A stretch of DNA of 64,000 bases from Anadara kagoshimensis. Its lineage: Eukaryota > Mollusca > Bivalvia > Arcoida > Arcidae. Below the pieces are notes generated by a model. The model was not told the DNA's origin, did no database searches, and saw only the letters and a program-made list of their open reading frames with translations. Location of the stretch: the NCBI GenBank assembly GCA_021292105.1, contig CM037860.1, positions 9,380,698-9,444,697 on the forward strand, written 5' to 3'. Of this stretch, positions 33,842 to 46,084 are shown piece after piece. The first letter of the stretch is position 1, and the number at the start of each line of letters is the position of its first letter. The position numbers and the translations under genes were made by a program.

Positions 33842-36800
33842 TCATTTTAATTTACTACTTTCTGATGATCCTATATCTAAACTCTGCCACTCATCATCTT
33901 CATCAGCCCACACCTCATTGTCCCATCCTGAATTTCCATTGGCTGGTGTTGTGGTGTCTTCACTGAGGTCCACTAAATTACCAACCAATGGTTCATTTTG
34001 TTTATTAGGACTGGAGATTTTTTTATTACCCCAATCAACATCATTCCAGCCATCATTAGCATTAGAAGTCACTTTGGAAGACTTTTTCTGGTTGCTTTGA
34101 CTAGATTTTTTAGATTTTGTTTTCTTTTCAGGTTCATTCCAACTGTCCCATCCATCATTTTTGGAACTACCTTTTGAAGAATGTAGGGGTGTGTCATCAT
34201 TAAGCCACGCCTCTAATTCATCATCATTGCCAGTATCAAATGATTCTTCTTTCTTTGTAGGTTTTTTCTTCTCTGGAGTACTTCCAGGTGAGTCAGGGGA
34301 GTTGTTATCCTTCCAGTCATCTCCACCCCAGCCATCCCATGAATCATCATCCTCTGATAGAAGCCTGTTTTTGCTCGGATCTCTAAAAAAATTATGAAGA
34401 TTAAAGTACTGATAAGTCTTCTCACAACATTTTTTATTTTCCACCAGTTAAAACTTATGAACTGACTTTGCATTTTTTTAAATTTTTAAATACAAGCATT
34501 TATTCTCATGTTCCATTTGAATTTGTGAAAAAGTTGCTAAATTAAAAACATTGACATATTCTAATACTTATCAGATATGTTGTATAAAAATTTTGTTAAC
34601 TTAAAATATCAATAATTTGAAATTCCTCAACACCAATGTATTGTCTGTAATTCTGGTGACATCTTGATATAGATCAAATGTTACATTCCATATAAAAATC
34701 AATCAATCAATCAATCAATCAATCAACCACTGAATGAATCAACGAATGAATCATTGAATAAATCAGTGAATGAATGAATGAATGAATCAATCAATCAATG
34801 TCCAGATATGAGTAATAAATACACGTACTTGTGATCAGGTGAGCCCTTTCCTAACAGAAGTGATGATTTTTCTCCAGGACTTGTATCAACTGAAGATAAT
34901 GTAGTCTTTTGTTCTCCCCACAATGACTGAAAACCAGTCCAGCCTTTTGCGCTAGCGGCTGATATCTGAAAAATACAAAAATAGCTATTATATACACTTA
35001 TATGGCTAAAGTCGGAAATGTACATCTATATATTTACATTTGTGATGTTTTAATGTATTATACTCTGTTTAAGACCAAATGGCAATTATATAAATGTCAT
35101 TACTAATGTGATGTCACTCAGCTCTTGCTTATGCCTATCTATATGTGTGAGGTCATTAATTGGCTGTTCCAGTGATTGAAAATGCATGTCATACACAGCA
35201 GTGTTTTAAAGTTTTTAGAAGATTAAAAAAACAAAACGAAGATTGTCAAAAAATTTGAAAGATAAATATAACCATTGAACTGTCTAGTTTTTAGTTTATA
35301 GTTATAGTGCTATAACTTCCATTACTGCACAAAGGAAACTAATCATATCACTAGTTCACATTATTCAGTTTGCTTTGCATAGCAATGGAAGTTACAAGAC
35401 TATAACACCATTTCTAGATAGTTAAATGGTTAAATAAGACTATTCAGGAGGGTTTTATTACATGTTTCAGTGATGTGAAGAGATTAAGAGTGCAAGATTT
35501 TCCCTTGGAAAGGATACAAGTCTATTTCAACAAAGTTATTCCCCAGCATTTCAACCAGTAACCATTCAATTACTAGAGCAATGGGAAGGCCACAAAGTCA
35601 AATGAGATAGATTGACCAATGATATAGCCAATGACATTATCACATACTGTTCATAGGAATTTTTATTTTTAATGACATTTTGGAAGGAAAACTGTGTGTG
35701 TTTGTAATAGCAAAATCAATAATTTAACAAATTGCCCTCTGACATGACAATAAATTGTCTATTGAAGTAAAATGTCTCAATAATTCTGATTTATTGTTTT
35801 GTCATATATATGTCAATTACAAATTATTAAATTTCCATAATTAGGGATGGCACGATATATCGGTATACCGATATACCGTTCGATGGGCTACTCCCGACGA
35901 TAATCGATACTGATTTTTTAACTAGAAAATCCAAAACTTCAGAAAAACAATTAAAAGATCAATTATATAAAACAATGTCTTACTTGTTTTTATTTACATT
36001 TATTTAAACGAGCTCCAATTGTCATAACATGTGCATTTGTAGTATTTTGTATATACAGGTAAGTACGTCATCAATTCTTGGGTACCTCTGAAATGGTGCG
36101 AAATCCTTCAGATGCTTGAGCGCCCCTTATTACAGTAAGAAGTACTCCAAGTGTATGCATGATTAAGATATGCTTCAGTCTTTTAAGCCTCTAGTTTACG
36201 TTGTTAAGCACATGGTCATTCGAAAATGCTTCATATGACATGATTTTAGGGAGTTAGATCAATGTATCAAGACTTTTCTCCACAGATTATTTTTCCGATA
36301 TGTATCGATAGTTATCGGCATGAAAAGAATAATAATCGATATTAAATTTCAGCAGCGATAGCCAGCCCTATCCATAATAATGAAATTATCTGGGGTTTTT
36401 AAAAACCAGAATATTTTATTTGATGAAAGGATTCTAGGATTTGTAATGCAAAATATACAGTGCCCATCTAATCCAAACTGTCATTTACTGTAAGATTTAC
36501 ATAGTCAATATCCAGCAAGATAAGAGGCATTTGCAATAAGTACAGAGTGATATACAATGCTTAACAGAAAAACATAGAAGCAATGACATTTTTACTTTTG
36601 TAAAGTTTTGTAGTGTTACACAAACTTGTAGATGTATAGTCACATTTAATGGTTGAACTAAATAGCACATAAAATGGCCATAAATTATACAGATAACAGT
36701 TCAATATATAGAGGATCTTAGACGAGTGGGTGTTTAATATGAAATTTATTAAACAAGTTTAATAAATTTCATATTAAACCCTCACAAGTCTAAGATTCTA

Positions 36801-37236
36801 TATATCACATAACTCAAAATACCGAGACACAATGACATGTACATATTATTTGATGCCATATAGAAACAGCTTGTTCTATCTAGTCAGACAAAACACCTCC
36901 AAATTAACTGCGCGAGTAAGAATATAGTTCTATTTAGTTATAGTAAAAGTAAATTAATCACCTAAAATAAAAAAGACAAAACCTGTATGTAAGTTTAAAT
37001 TATGTTATATTTTTTCGAATGCATCAAAATTATTTTTCAAAGAATAGGAAAGTCTTTAAAAGTCTAAAAATAAACAACAGACCGACAGTTTTCAAATGAC
37101 GTCATTAGGTGCGATCAGAACTGTGAGAACTGATTACGTCACAATCAAGTGATATTACATGGGTACCTGTGTAATATGAAAAATATTACATCGTTTTATT
37201 CCATCAATAAACAGGAGGGTTATGTGATATATATAC

Positions 37237-37283
<47 letters not shown>

Positions 37284-40200
37284 ACATGGTGTACCATCTC
37301 TGGTAGATCCTAGTGTAAGAAATTTTGTAAGATTATTTGTAGAATATCATCTAAAGGTTCTCAACATAAATTGAGTCATGTTTACTCTGCAATACCAGAT
37401 CTGACTACCTAAATATGAGTGAAAGTATCTTGACTGAGGCATAAAACACCATTACCCCACTCAACTATACTCCTTTCTGGTGAACAAATACTTTGAATTT
37501 GATATGATAGGTTTGCAGGGTTAATTTTCCCTAGTAATTAGGTGGTTTCTATAAATCACATAAATTATCTTCTAATTGAAATTTCAGAAAACAGACTTCT
37601 TTTGAGATAATTTTGCCAAAAAAAATATTTTTTTAAAAATGCCAACAGAATTTTTAGGTAGCAGGTCCCAATTTCACAATCATTTCTTAGCTAAGATTTT
37701 CGTTAACTTAAATCTGGCAAAATTTAAAATCTACATAATTTTGTTGATTTTTAAGATATTCAGGAATTTAAGATGTCATTTTTAAGATCACTGCTAGATT
37801 TAATAATTTGCATTAAGTTGTGGCAAAAATATTCATCAGTAGTTCCAAAAATAGATAACCAAATTTTTCTAAATTTAAGTTAAGGAAAATCTTAGCTACG
37901 GAAGGATTGTGAAACCGTGGCCAGTAATAAATACACAGATTTAGTGTGTGATATTAACAGTAAATATTATACGAGTACTTACCTTTGAGGCAAATCCACT
38001 CATGGATGTACCAACGTCGTTAATTAATGTACCTTCCTTTACCTGTCAAAATAAATCGTAAATAAAATCATACATAGTTAATTGATTTATTTTTATTTAT
38101 AATATGTATCAATCAGTAACCGATAAATAATTTCACCATTAATCACAATAAGTTAAGAACAAGAGGCCCATGGGCCTGATACGCTCGCCTGATAACTAAT
38201 GGCTAGCTGATAGATTTAAAGAAAACATAAATACTAAACCCCAACAACTTTTTTTACATCATGATATCCGTTGTATCAATACCTACAACATTCTAGTATA
38301 CATGCCTATACAAAAAGTTTATAGTTTTCGAGATAATTAACCATTTCAGTATTGTTTCATATCTGTGACCTTGACCTCTGAACCCATGACCTTTTTCTAT
38401 ACATCAAAATGATCGTTGTATCAATACCTACAACATTCTAATATACATGCCTATACAAAAAGTTTATAGTTTTCAAGATAATTAACCATTTCGGTATTGT
38501 TTTGCATCTGTGACCTTGACCTTTGAACCCATGACCTTTTTCTATACATCAAAATGATCGTTGTATCAATACCTACAACATTCTAATATACATGCCTATA
38601 CAAAAAGTTTATAGTTTTCGAGATAATTAACCATTTCGGTATTGTTTCATATCTGTGACCTTGACCTCTGAACCCATGACCTTTTTCTATACATCAAAAT
38701 GATCGTTGTATCAATACCTACAACATTCTAATATACATGCCTATACAAAAAGTTTATAGTTTTCAAGATAATTAACCATTTCGGTATTATTTTGCATCTG
38801 TGACCTTGACCTTTGAACCCATGACCTTTTTCTATACATCAAAATGATCGTTGTATCAATACCTACAACATTCTAATATACATGCCTATACAAAAAGTTT
38901 ATAGTTTTCGAGATAATTAACCATTTCGGTATTGTTTCGCATCTGCGACCTTGACCTTTGAACCCATGATCTTTTTCTATACATCAAAATGATTGTTGTA
39001 TCAATACCTACAACATTCTAATATACATGCCTATACAAAAAGTTAATAGTTTTCAAGATAATTAACCATTTCTGTATTGTTTTGCATCTGTGACCTTGAC
39101 CTTTGAACCCATTATCTTTTTTTATACATCAAAATGATTGTTGTATCAATACCTACAACATTCTAATATACATGCCTATACAAAAAGTTTATAGTTTTCA
39201 AGATAATTAAAAATTTCAGTATTGTTTCGCATCTGTGACCTTGACCTTTAAACCCATGACCTTTTTCTATACATCAAAATGATCGTTGTATCAATACCTA
39301 CAACATTCTCATATACATGCCTATACAAAAAGTTTATAGTTTTCGAGATAATTATCCATTTCGGTATTGTTTCGCATCTGTGACCTTGACCTTTGAACCC
39401 ATGACCTTTTTCTATACATCAAAATGATCGTTATATCAATACCTACAACATTCTAATATACATGCCTATACAAAAAGTTTATAGTTTTCGAGATAATTAA
39501 CCATTTCGGTATTGTTTCATATCTGTGACCTTGACCTCTGAACCCATGACCTTTTTCTATACATCAAAATGATTGTTGTATCAATACCTACAACATTCTA
39601 ATATACATGCCTATACAAAAAGTTTATAGTTTTCAAGATAATTAAAAATTTCCGTATTGTTTTGCATCTGTGACCTTGACCTTTGAACCCATGACCTTTT
39701 TCTATACATCAAAATGATCGTTGTATCAATACCTACAACATTCTAATATACATGCCTATACAAAAAGTTTATAGTTTTCGAGATAATTAACCATTTCAGT
39801 ATTGTTTCGCATCTGTGACCTTGACCTTTGAACCCATGACCTTTTTCTATACATCAAAATGATCGTTGTATCAATACCTACAACATTCTAATATACATGC
39901 CTATACAAAATGTTTATAGTTTTCGAGATAATTAACCATTTCGGTATTGTTTCGCATCTGTGACCTTGACCTTTGAACCCATGACCTTTTTCTATACATC
40001 AAAATGATCGTTGTATCAATATCTACAACATTCTAATATACATGCCTATACAAAACGGTTATAGTTTTCGAGATAATTAACCATTTCAGTATTGTTTCAC
40101 ATCTGTGACCTTGACCTTTGAACCCATGACCTTTTTCTATACATCAAAATGATCGTTGTATCAATACCTACAACATTCTAATATACATGCCTACACAAAA

Positions 40201-43200
40201 TGTTTATAGTTTTTGAGATAATTAACCATTTCGTTATTGTTTCGCATCTGTGACCTTGACCTTTGAACCCATGACCTTTTTCTATACATCAAAATGATCG
40301 TTGTATCAATACCTACAACATTCTAATTTACATGACTATACAAAAAGTTTATAGTTTTCGAGATAATAATTAGAATCAGAGGTAAAAAAAATTAGGTCAC
40401 GACCTTCACAATTGACCTTGACCTCATTTTGAAGATACTAACAAGAAGATGTCAAAACCGCAAACCCCATGTCATTATCTGGTCAAATAGTCAAGTTATA
40501 ACAATTTGAAGCTATTTTACGATTTTTTCAAAATTAAACGCAAAAACGCGTAACCTACTTTTTATCCGAATTTTACAAAATGAACAAACTATAGGCTTAA
40601 GACACTAGAGAAGCCAAATATCACATCAGTTTTTTTCTCCAATCAGTACTTTTGGAGAAGAAGATTTTTTAAGATTTTTGCACCCCTAGGTCACCTTGAC
40701 CTAGTTTTGGTAGCCATGACAACGCCACGAACAAATCTGAATTGCACCGGCCCATATATACTTCTGACAAAGTTTCATTAAAAACTGTCCAGTAGTTTCA
40801 GAGGAGAAGTCGAAAATATGTGTTAACGACGCACGCACGCACGCACACACGCACGCACGCACGCACACACGCACATACACACGCTGCGCTATGCCATAAG
40901 CTCACATGACCTTTCGGTCAGGTGAGCTAAAAATCAATCTTTGATTACAGACTGACCGTTCAAAGGTGTTAAATGTACTGGTCAGCATAAACAGTATAGT
41001 CAATCAACACTGACCTGTTCGTTTGACCTTTAATTTAAATATTTGTCATAAACAAATTTATTTATGTATTGGGAAGGCACACATGTTGATTTCGTCTACA
41101 TAATGAATAACACTAACACAAGTCACAAACACTGTTCAGGTATGGACTGTAAATTCTAATACTACCTATGTAATGGGTGGATTCTCCTATATGAATTATC
41201 CTAATAAAGGGTCAAGCAGACAGGTCAATATTGTTTGACTATACATGTGTATGTATCATGTGTATTACCAGTATGTAAAATTTGATGAAAATAAGGGCAA
41301 ACTATCATCCGGCCAATCTGTACTTTAAGCAAATGTATGAGTGGATGCAATATAAACTTTGTTTTCTTATAAATGCATTTTAATTTGAATTTTACTGCAA
41401 ATATTTGTTGAATGCAAATTTTGTTTTCAAGTTTAATGAGGTTTTTGAATTTTAAAAAAAAAATTTTCAAATAAAGATATCAAGGGTAGTATAAAAATTA
41501 CACTCAAATTTCTATAGCAAATCTTTGGATTGATTGAATTGAATGAATGAGGGTTTATGTCCCAGTCAAGAATATTTTACTTGTATCAAAACATCACCAG
41601 CTGTAGGTGAAGTGGCAGAAACAAAACTTAAGTTAAGATTTCCTTATTCACAATACACTACTTCTAAAAATTAATGTTATAACACATTTTTAACTCAATT
41701 TCAATTGCATTATGACTTTGGTTCTATCTCTACTTTTAGTAATGACCTGATCACAACGTTTCCCCTTCAGCACATTATATACAGTAGAACTTCGATAACT
41801 CGAAGTGCACGGGACTTCGATAATGACTTCGAGTTATCGGGGTGTTCGAGTTTTCGAAGTTGAAGAATGACGTCACAATGTAACTTTCATTTCTTTGAGA
41901 GAAATGTTGGATGGTGTAAAACTGTTAACTGATACACTTGTGTAATATGTACCGGTATTACATAAAATAATAAATGAATTAAAATCAAATTATTAATTAT
42001 GTTTTTATAAGGACTGATGGCGACAACAAACGCATACATGAAATACACAAAATGTGTATTACCAATACATGACCGTAATGCATTCAAAGAACTGAATCAG
42101 ATAAACATATCCATGTACATTGTATGGTATAATAAACAAAACAAGGCGCACATTTTATAGAAATTATAAAACTAGTGTTCCTACCACGTGTTAGTCATTA
42201 AAACCCAGCTTAAATCACCTGAAAATTTATTGTTGTCGCCAGAGACACAAAACTCGGCTTCTACTGAGGGGGTACACGGTTACACTTCATCGACCATTAC
42301 GGCACAGAGTACTAATCCTTTAATTGATACTCATTAATACAGTAGCAAAACCTTTGATCTGTACCACCAATCATTAATCGGATTATACGGAAGTATTATA
42401 GCTAATTGTCGAATAATTACCGTGTTCTCACTGAAACGATCTATTGGTCACCCATTGTTAAAAATATTTCGAGTTTTAGAAGGTTGTTTTTCCTATAATT
42501 TTTAATTTTGCACCTTAAAATTACTTCGAGTTATCGGGGGTATTCGAGTTACAGGAGTTTGAGTTATCGAAGTTGTATTTATATATGTAGTTTATATAGA
42601 AAATCGGTCGGGACAAAATTATCACTTCGAGTTATCCTTGGTATTCGAGATATCGAAGTTCGAGTTATCGAAGTTCTACTGTAGACCACCTGTACTTTTA
42701 AAGCCATGCATTATACTATTGGTATATTTGAATTGAAATATCCTATATAGTTGATATAGATATATGTGGGTGTATATTGTATAAACATGCAATCAAACAA
42801 TAATATAACTTATAGCATGTACATTGAAATACCAAGCCCAACCCAACATAGAGCTACTGGAGGGGTGCAATCCCAACCCAACATAGAGCTACTGGAGGGG
42901 TGAATTCATTCCAGTGAGCTTGCTCCTCTATTTCCTGTTTCATGTATTGTATATACATGTATATGAAAGATTATAAGATGTATGAACTCGATCCTGCTCT
43001 GAACTCAAATTTTGTCTAAACAGACTGATTTTTTTATTTTTATTTATTTATTTATTTATTTTGAATTTTTATATCATTATGACATGTGAAAAGGGTAAAG
43101 TGGTCTAAAGTACAGGCTTATGGACCACAATTCCTTTCACTTCCTTGGTTTCAATCTCCATTCAGCAGAGTATCATGGAAAGTTTGTTAGTTAATTATAC

Positions 43201-45147
43201 AAGTCAGTGCTTTTCTCTTGGCAGCCTAATTTCATCCACATTCTCAGAACTGTCAACCAAAAACCTTTACTAAGGCCTAACATACAATTACTTCACTCTC
43301 TGCTGCTTGGATATCATCTCTCTCCTCTAAAAGGGTAGAATTAAGTGATTATAACCTCATACGACTACTAATTTCAGTATAATCATAGTCCATTGACATG
43401 TAAAAAAATACCAAAACAAATTGATTCTTCTTCAAATCACATTGACTACTTATACATCTAACTGTACCTATAGTAAATTTATCAAAATCCTCCAGCACTG
43501 ATCTTTTCAATTGTGTCATACCTTCAATTTACATTTCAAATTTTATTATGTAAATGTTTAAACTTTAAATCTTTAAATTAACTATCAAGATTAATTAAGA
43601 AATAAAAAGACTTTTTTTAATATGATGTGTGGAGCTTGGATTAAAATGTTACATAATATCTCAATAGTATTTTGGGTGAGGTTTTAGAAAACACTTAGGT
43701 TATTCTAATTTTAGATACTTTCTAGAATAATCTGTTTAGTGATTAATTTTTAAAATACAGAGAAAATGAGTTAATAGAATTTTACGATAGACATTTTATC
43801 AAAACATCACCAGATATAAATGAACTTATACATAAATTTTATGCTATGTGGTCTTTGACCTTAGATTCACCACAAACTAAGGTATTTTGATGATGTTTAA
43901 TTCATCAATTTTGTACCAGTAATTCATCTTTCAAGCTATGCAACAAAATCACATGTGAGGAAGGGGTGGGTGGGTGTATGGGTTATGGTAATTGTCTATT
44001 CCTTTATCATATTTGTTTTGCAGGAGGAAGGGTTTATTATTTCCTGGATAGGTCATATAGAAGAGAAGAACATCACAGTTCATCTCTTCTATCAGATTTG
44101 ATGCCAACCCAGACTCTCATAATGCCAATCCTGGCAATCATGCTAAATGAGTGTGATATAAACTGTTTATGTTTTGTGCTGATAAACTAAAGGAAAAATG
44201 TCTTTAAAATTGTCTTAAAGCATGTGCAAAAAGGCAATATAAACAAAACATGCTCTATCAACAGATATGTGAAAAATAAACTTTGGCTCTGAAAATTACA
44301 TTTACCAAAACTAATTTAATATTTTACAAAATGCAGGCAATGAAAAACCAACCCGAATACATAACAAAGGAAGACAAATTTAAGAGCCGTTGCCATGGTG
44401 ATACTTTACAATGTTCGCAAAAATAAAATTATACAGGAAACTTGGAATTTCTGACAAGGATGAGAGACAAACTCATTAAAATGCTACCACTAACAGTAAC
44501 AGTAATAAGGTTTCTCAATTTCCATTTTAAGTAAGCTGAAATTACAACTTACGCCCTGTGTATGATCTAAGTTTCAATGTACAGAATTAGTCTACTACAA
44601 AGGTAACAATGTAAGCAGATACTCATGTTTGTAAATTGCAATTTAAATTTCATATAAGATTTACATCTAAGCATGTTTTATGCTTTATTTTTGAAGTCTT
44701 TCATGATCAGATTATTACAAACATGCAATTTTTTTTATCAATATGCAAGTTTTATATTGGATAGTAGACAAGTGAACATTTCAGTTTGAACTTTTCCAGG
44801 AACAAGTGGAAAATTTTTCATATTTCCACATCCCTGGCATAAGTTTTAATGGTATTTTAATCAATAGTCGTTGAATAATTGAAGTTTTTCTATATCCATG
44901 GCAACTGCTCTTTGTTATGACATAAAATGGAGAGGTATGTTCATTAACTTACTTTACTGGCAAAGTTTGACATAGACGATGAAACGTCTTCGAAAAGCTT
45001 GCCTTCTGAAACCTACATACACCAAATAGGTACATGCACAATTAAAATAAAACAACATAATAAGAATGAAAAAGCCTTCACCATAAAAGAATTACAACAT
45101 CTACAGACTACTGGAAAATGTTAAAAATAAATAGTAGACTATGAAAG

Positions 45148-45193
<46 letters not shown>

Positions 45194-45980
45194 ACCTTTG
45201 TCTTTTTGCAAACATTGTATTCTTAACATGGCGTTTGATTACAAATATTCTCTCTCTCTCTCTCTCTTAGTTTTTCATAAACAAGTCTACTGGAACTATA
45301 CTAAAATAAACAACTACATTCATTCAAGCATGCGCGTCATTCAAGTGAAAAAAAAAAAATCTAAACTACACATAGTGCAAAATATATTGTTCACAACTCA
45401 AAAAAATGCCAGTCCACAGTATGCATACAAGTCAAAAACAGTAGTGTTACTGTTATGTGGTTATTCTAACTGTACTGGGCAATTGGCTGTATAAATGTAC
45501 TTTGTTTGGCTTGTAGATAGGTACAACTATTAACTGTGAGTCATGATTTTGTTGTAAAAGATTGACCAAACAGGGTTCACCAGCATAACATGTGATGAAT
45601 GTCCAATAATGTTTGTCAAATTTTGAGGAATATGTTTTCATTGCAAATTTCCAGCATAATATCACTTTCACCAGAAGACCTTAAGTCATTCCATATCCAA
45701 TTAAAATAATAGTTCTACACTAGCATTATTGTGCATCAAATGTTAACTGGTAAACCTTATGATTTCTAAAGAGCAAACCCCATGACAAAGAAAATTAATG
45801 TACTTTTAAATCTCTATCAAAAATATGTTATTTGTAAGTCACATGGTTTACAATGACAAGAGTTATTTCCCCTTTGATTAGAGTACCAACCTTTTCTTTT
45901 GTAGGTTTAATAACGGTTTCATTTACACTTTGTCCCAATTCTTTGGTTTTCTTTGAGGCTACTGTAGCTACTTTGGATGC
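33842..45980 (-). CDS. ARFGAP1: ARFGAP1, C-terminal half (5 exons, 5'-partial)
   Basis: Exons in transcript order: A 45980-45891, B 45012-44953, C 38042-37983, D 34965-34829, E 34382-33842 (stop TGA 33842-33844). Junctions are GT-AG and phases agree; with B and C both included this gives 295 aa. The protein activates GTP hydrolysis on Arf1 at Golgi and COPI membranes. Exon A ends KELGQSVNETVIKPTKEK, matching vertebrate ARFGAP1 'ASELGHSLNENVLKPAQEK'. B and C are two versions of the following segment (human VKEGKIFDDVSSGVSQLASK). D begins ISAASAKGWTGFQSLWG, matching 'GVGSKGWRDV'. A to C correspond roughly to ALPS2, the amphipathic helix that senses curved membrane. Exon E is acidic and rich in Trp motifs (DDSWDGWGGDDW, DGWDSWNEP, DGWNDVDWG, SGWDNEVWADEDDEW), as in ARFGAP1 tails that bind COPI/adaptor subunits. 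The N-terminal C4 zinc-finger GAP domain and ALPS1 are not in the window; the start must lie beyond 64000 or in exons I missed. Confidence 0.88.
34697..34800. repeat. (CAAT)n / (GAAT)n tetranucleotide tract
   Basis: CAAT units pass into GAAT-type units and back to CAAT. It lies in the intron between ARFGAP1 exons D and E, about 30 bp below the exon D donor. Confidence 0.85.
35842..36370. mobile_element. hAT-superfamily non-autonomous element, 529 bp
   Basis: Perfect 8-bp target-site duplications TCCATAAT lie at 35834-35841 and 36371-36378. Short imperfect TIRs begin TAGGGATGGC at the left and TAGGGCTGGC at the right (reverse strand). Subterminal 'atcgata/tatcggta' motifs are repeated at both ends. 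An 8-bp TSD with a TAGGG-type end is characteristic of hAT elements. No transposase ORF is present. It lies in the ARFGAP1 intron between exons C and D. Confidence 0.85.
36715..36796. repeat. Perfect 23-bp-arm inverted repeat with outer arms
   Basis: Arms 36732-36754 and 36757-36779 are exact reverse complements with a 2-bp spacer. After a few mismatches the pairing resumes in an outer ATCTTAGAC (36715-36723) / GTCTAAGAT (36788-36796). A second inverted pair, ATATCACATAAC at about 36802 and its complement at about 37219-37230, brackets the next 430 bp, which suggests a MITE with the hairpin at its edge. Confidence 0.8.
37241..37280 (+). repeat. (TA)n microsatellite
   Basis: About 20 AT/TA units just right of the 'gggttatgtgatata' inverted-repeat end. 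Confidence 0.9.
37664..37922 (+). mobile_element. Long-TIR MITE family M1, copy C
   Basis: Imperfect TIRs of about 50 bp run from 'atttcacaatcatttcttag' to 'ggaaggattgtgaaaccgtg'. The inside matches copy B (20255-20520) and, inverted, copy A (20029-20256). The copy ends only about 60 bp from ARFGAP1 exon C. Confidence 0.75.
38155..40932 (+). mobile_element. Helentron/pearl-like bivalve element with expanded satellite core
   Basis: The left arm (38155-38268) opens with 'aacaagaggcccatgggcc' including palindrome AGGCCCATGGGCCT (38164-38177). The core is a 145-bp satellite (38269-40367). The right arm (40368-40932) ends with an ACGC microsatellite (about 40829-40885) and a terminal hairpin: AGCTCACATGACC (40899-40911), loop TTTC, GGTCAGGTGAGCT (40916-40928), one mismatch. 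The plan matches 28588-29658. Terminal hairpins and satellite cores are features of Helentron-related bivalve elements. There is no transposase or helicase, so it is non-autonomous. It lies in the intron separating the duplicated ARFGAP1 exons B and C. Confidence 0.7.
38269..40367 (+). repeat. 145-bp satellite array, 14 full units plus a partial
   Basis: Unit starts fall at 38269 plus exact multiples of 145 up to 40299, with no indel over 14 units. Each begins (c/t)gttgtatcaatacctacaa and contains 'ctgtgaccttgacctttgaa'. On the minus strand this is GGTTCA-A-AGGTCA-AGGTCA: a DR1 arrangement plus a TCAAGGTCA extended half-site. Units 1-4 alternate between two variants, giving a 290-bp higher-order pattern. 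The unit length is close to one nucleosome core. Confidence 0.95.
41782..42681. mobile_element. Tc1/mariner (pogo/Tigger-like) non-autonomous element, 900 bp
   Basis: Perfect 23-bp TIRs beginning CAGTAGAACTTCGATAACTC are flanked by TA on both sides (41780-41781 and 42682-42683), the mariner-superfamily target duplication. Subterminal copies of 'ttcgagttatcg' repeat inside both ends. No long transposase ORF survives. It sits in the intron between ARFGAP1 exons B and C. Confidence 0.85.
42837..42906. repeat. 35-bp tandem duplication
   Basis: Two adjacent copies of 'ccaacccaacatagagctac' plus 'tggaggggtg' with a 35-bp period. Confidence 0.8.
43088..43330 (+). repeat. tRNA-like SINE, diverged
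   Basis: An A-box-like GGTAAAGTGGTCTAAAG (about 43092) and a B-box-like TTGGTTTCAATCTCC (about 43146) are spaced as in a tRNA-derived SINE head. The downstream body has no clear tail. Confidence 0.4.
45150..45191 (+). repeat. (TG)n microsatellite
   Basis: Pure TG run of about 21 units, about 140 bp on the intron side of the ARFGAP1 exon B acceptor. Confidence 0.9.
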
Positions 45981-46084
45981 CTATAAATACACAAACATAA
46001 CAAAAGATTAAACTACAAGTACATAGACATATATCATAATCACATTGTTGTAACTAGTTGTTAAATCACATACATATCAGTTAC

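Noticed and set aside
34161-34397. Plus-strand Ser-rich open frame
   Set aside because: Antisense of ARFGAP1 exon E, which has the supported frame.
38269-40367. Regular array as a possible CRISPR
   Set aside because: Whole 145-bp units repeat with no variable spacers, and the context is a eukaryotic intron.
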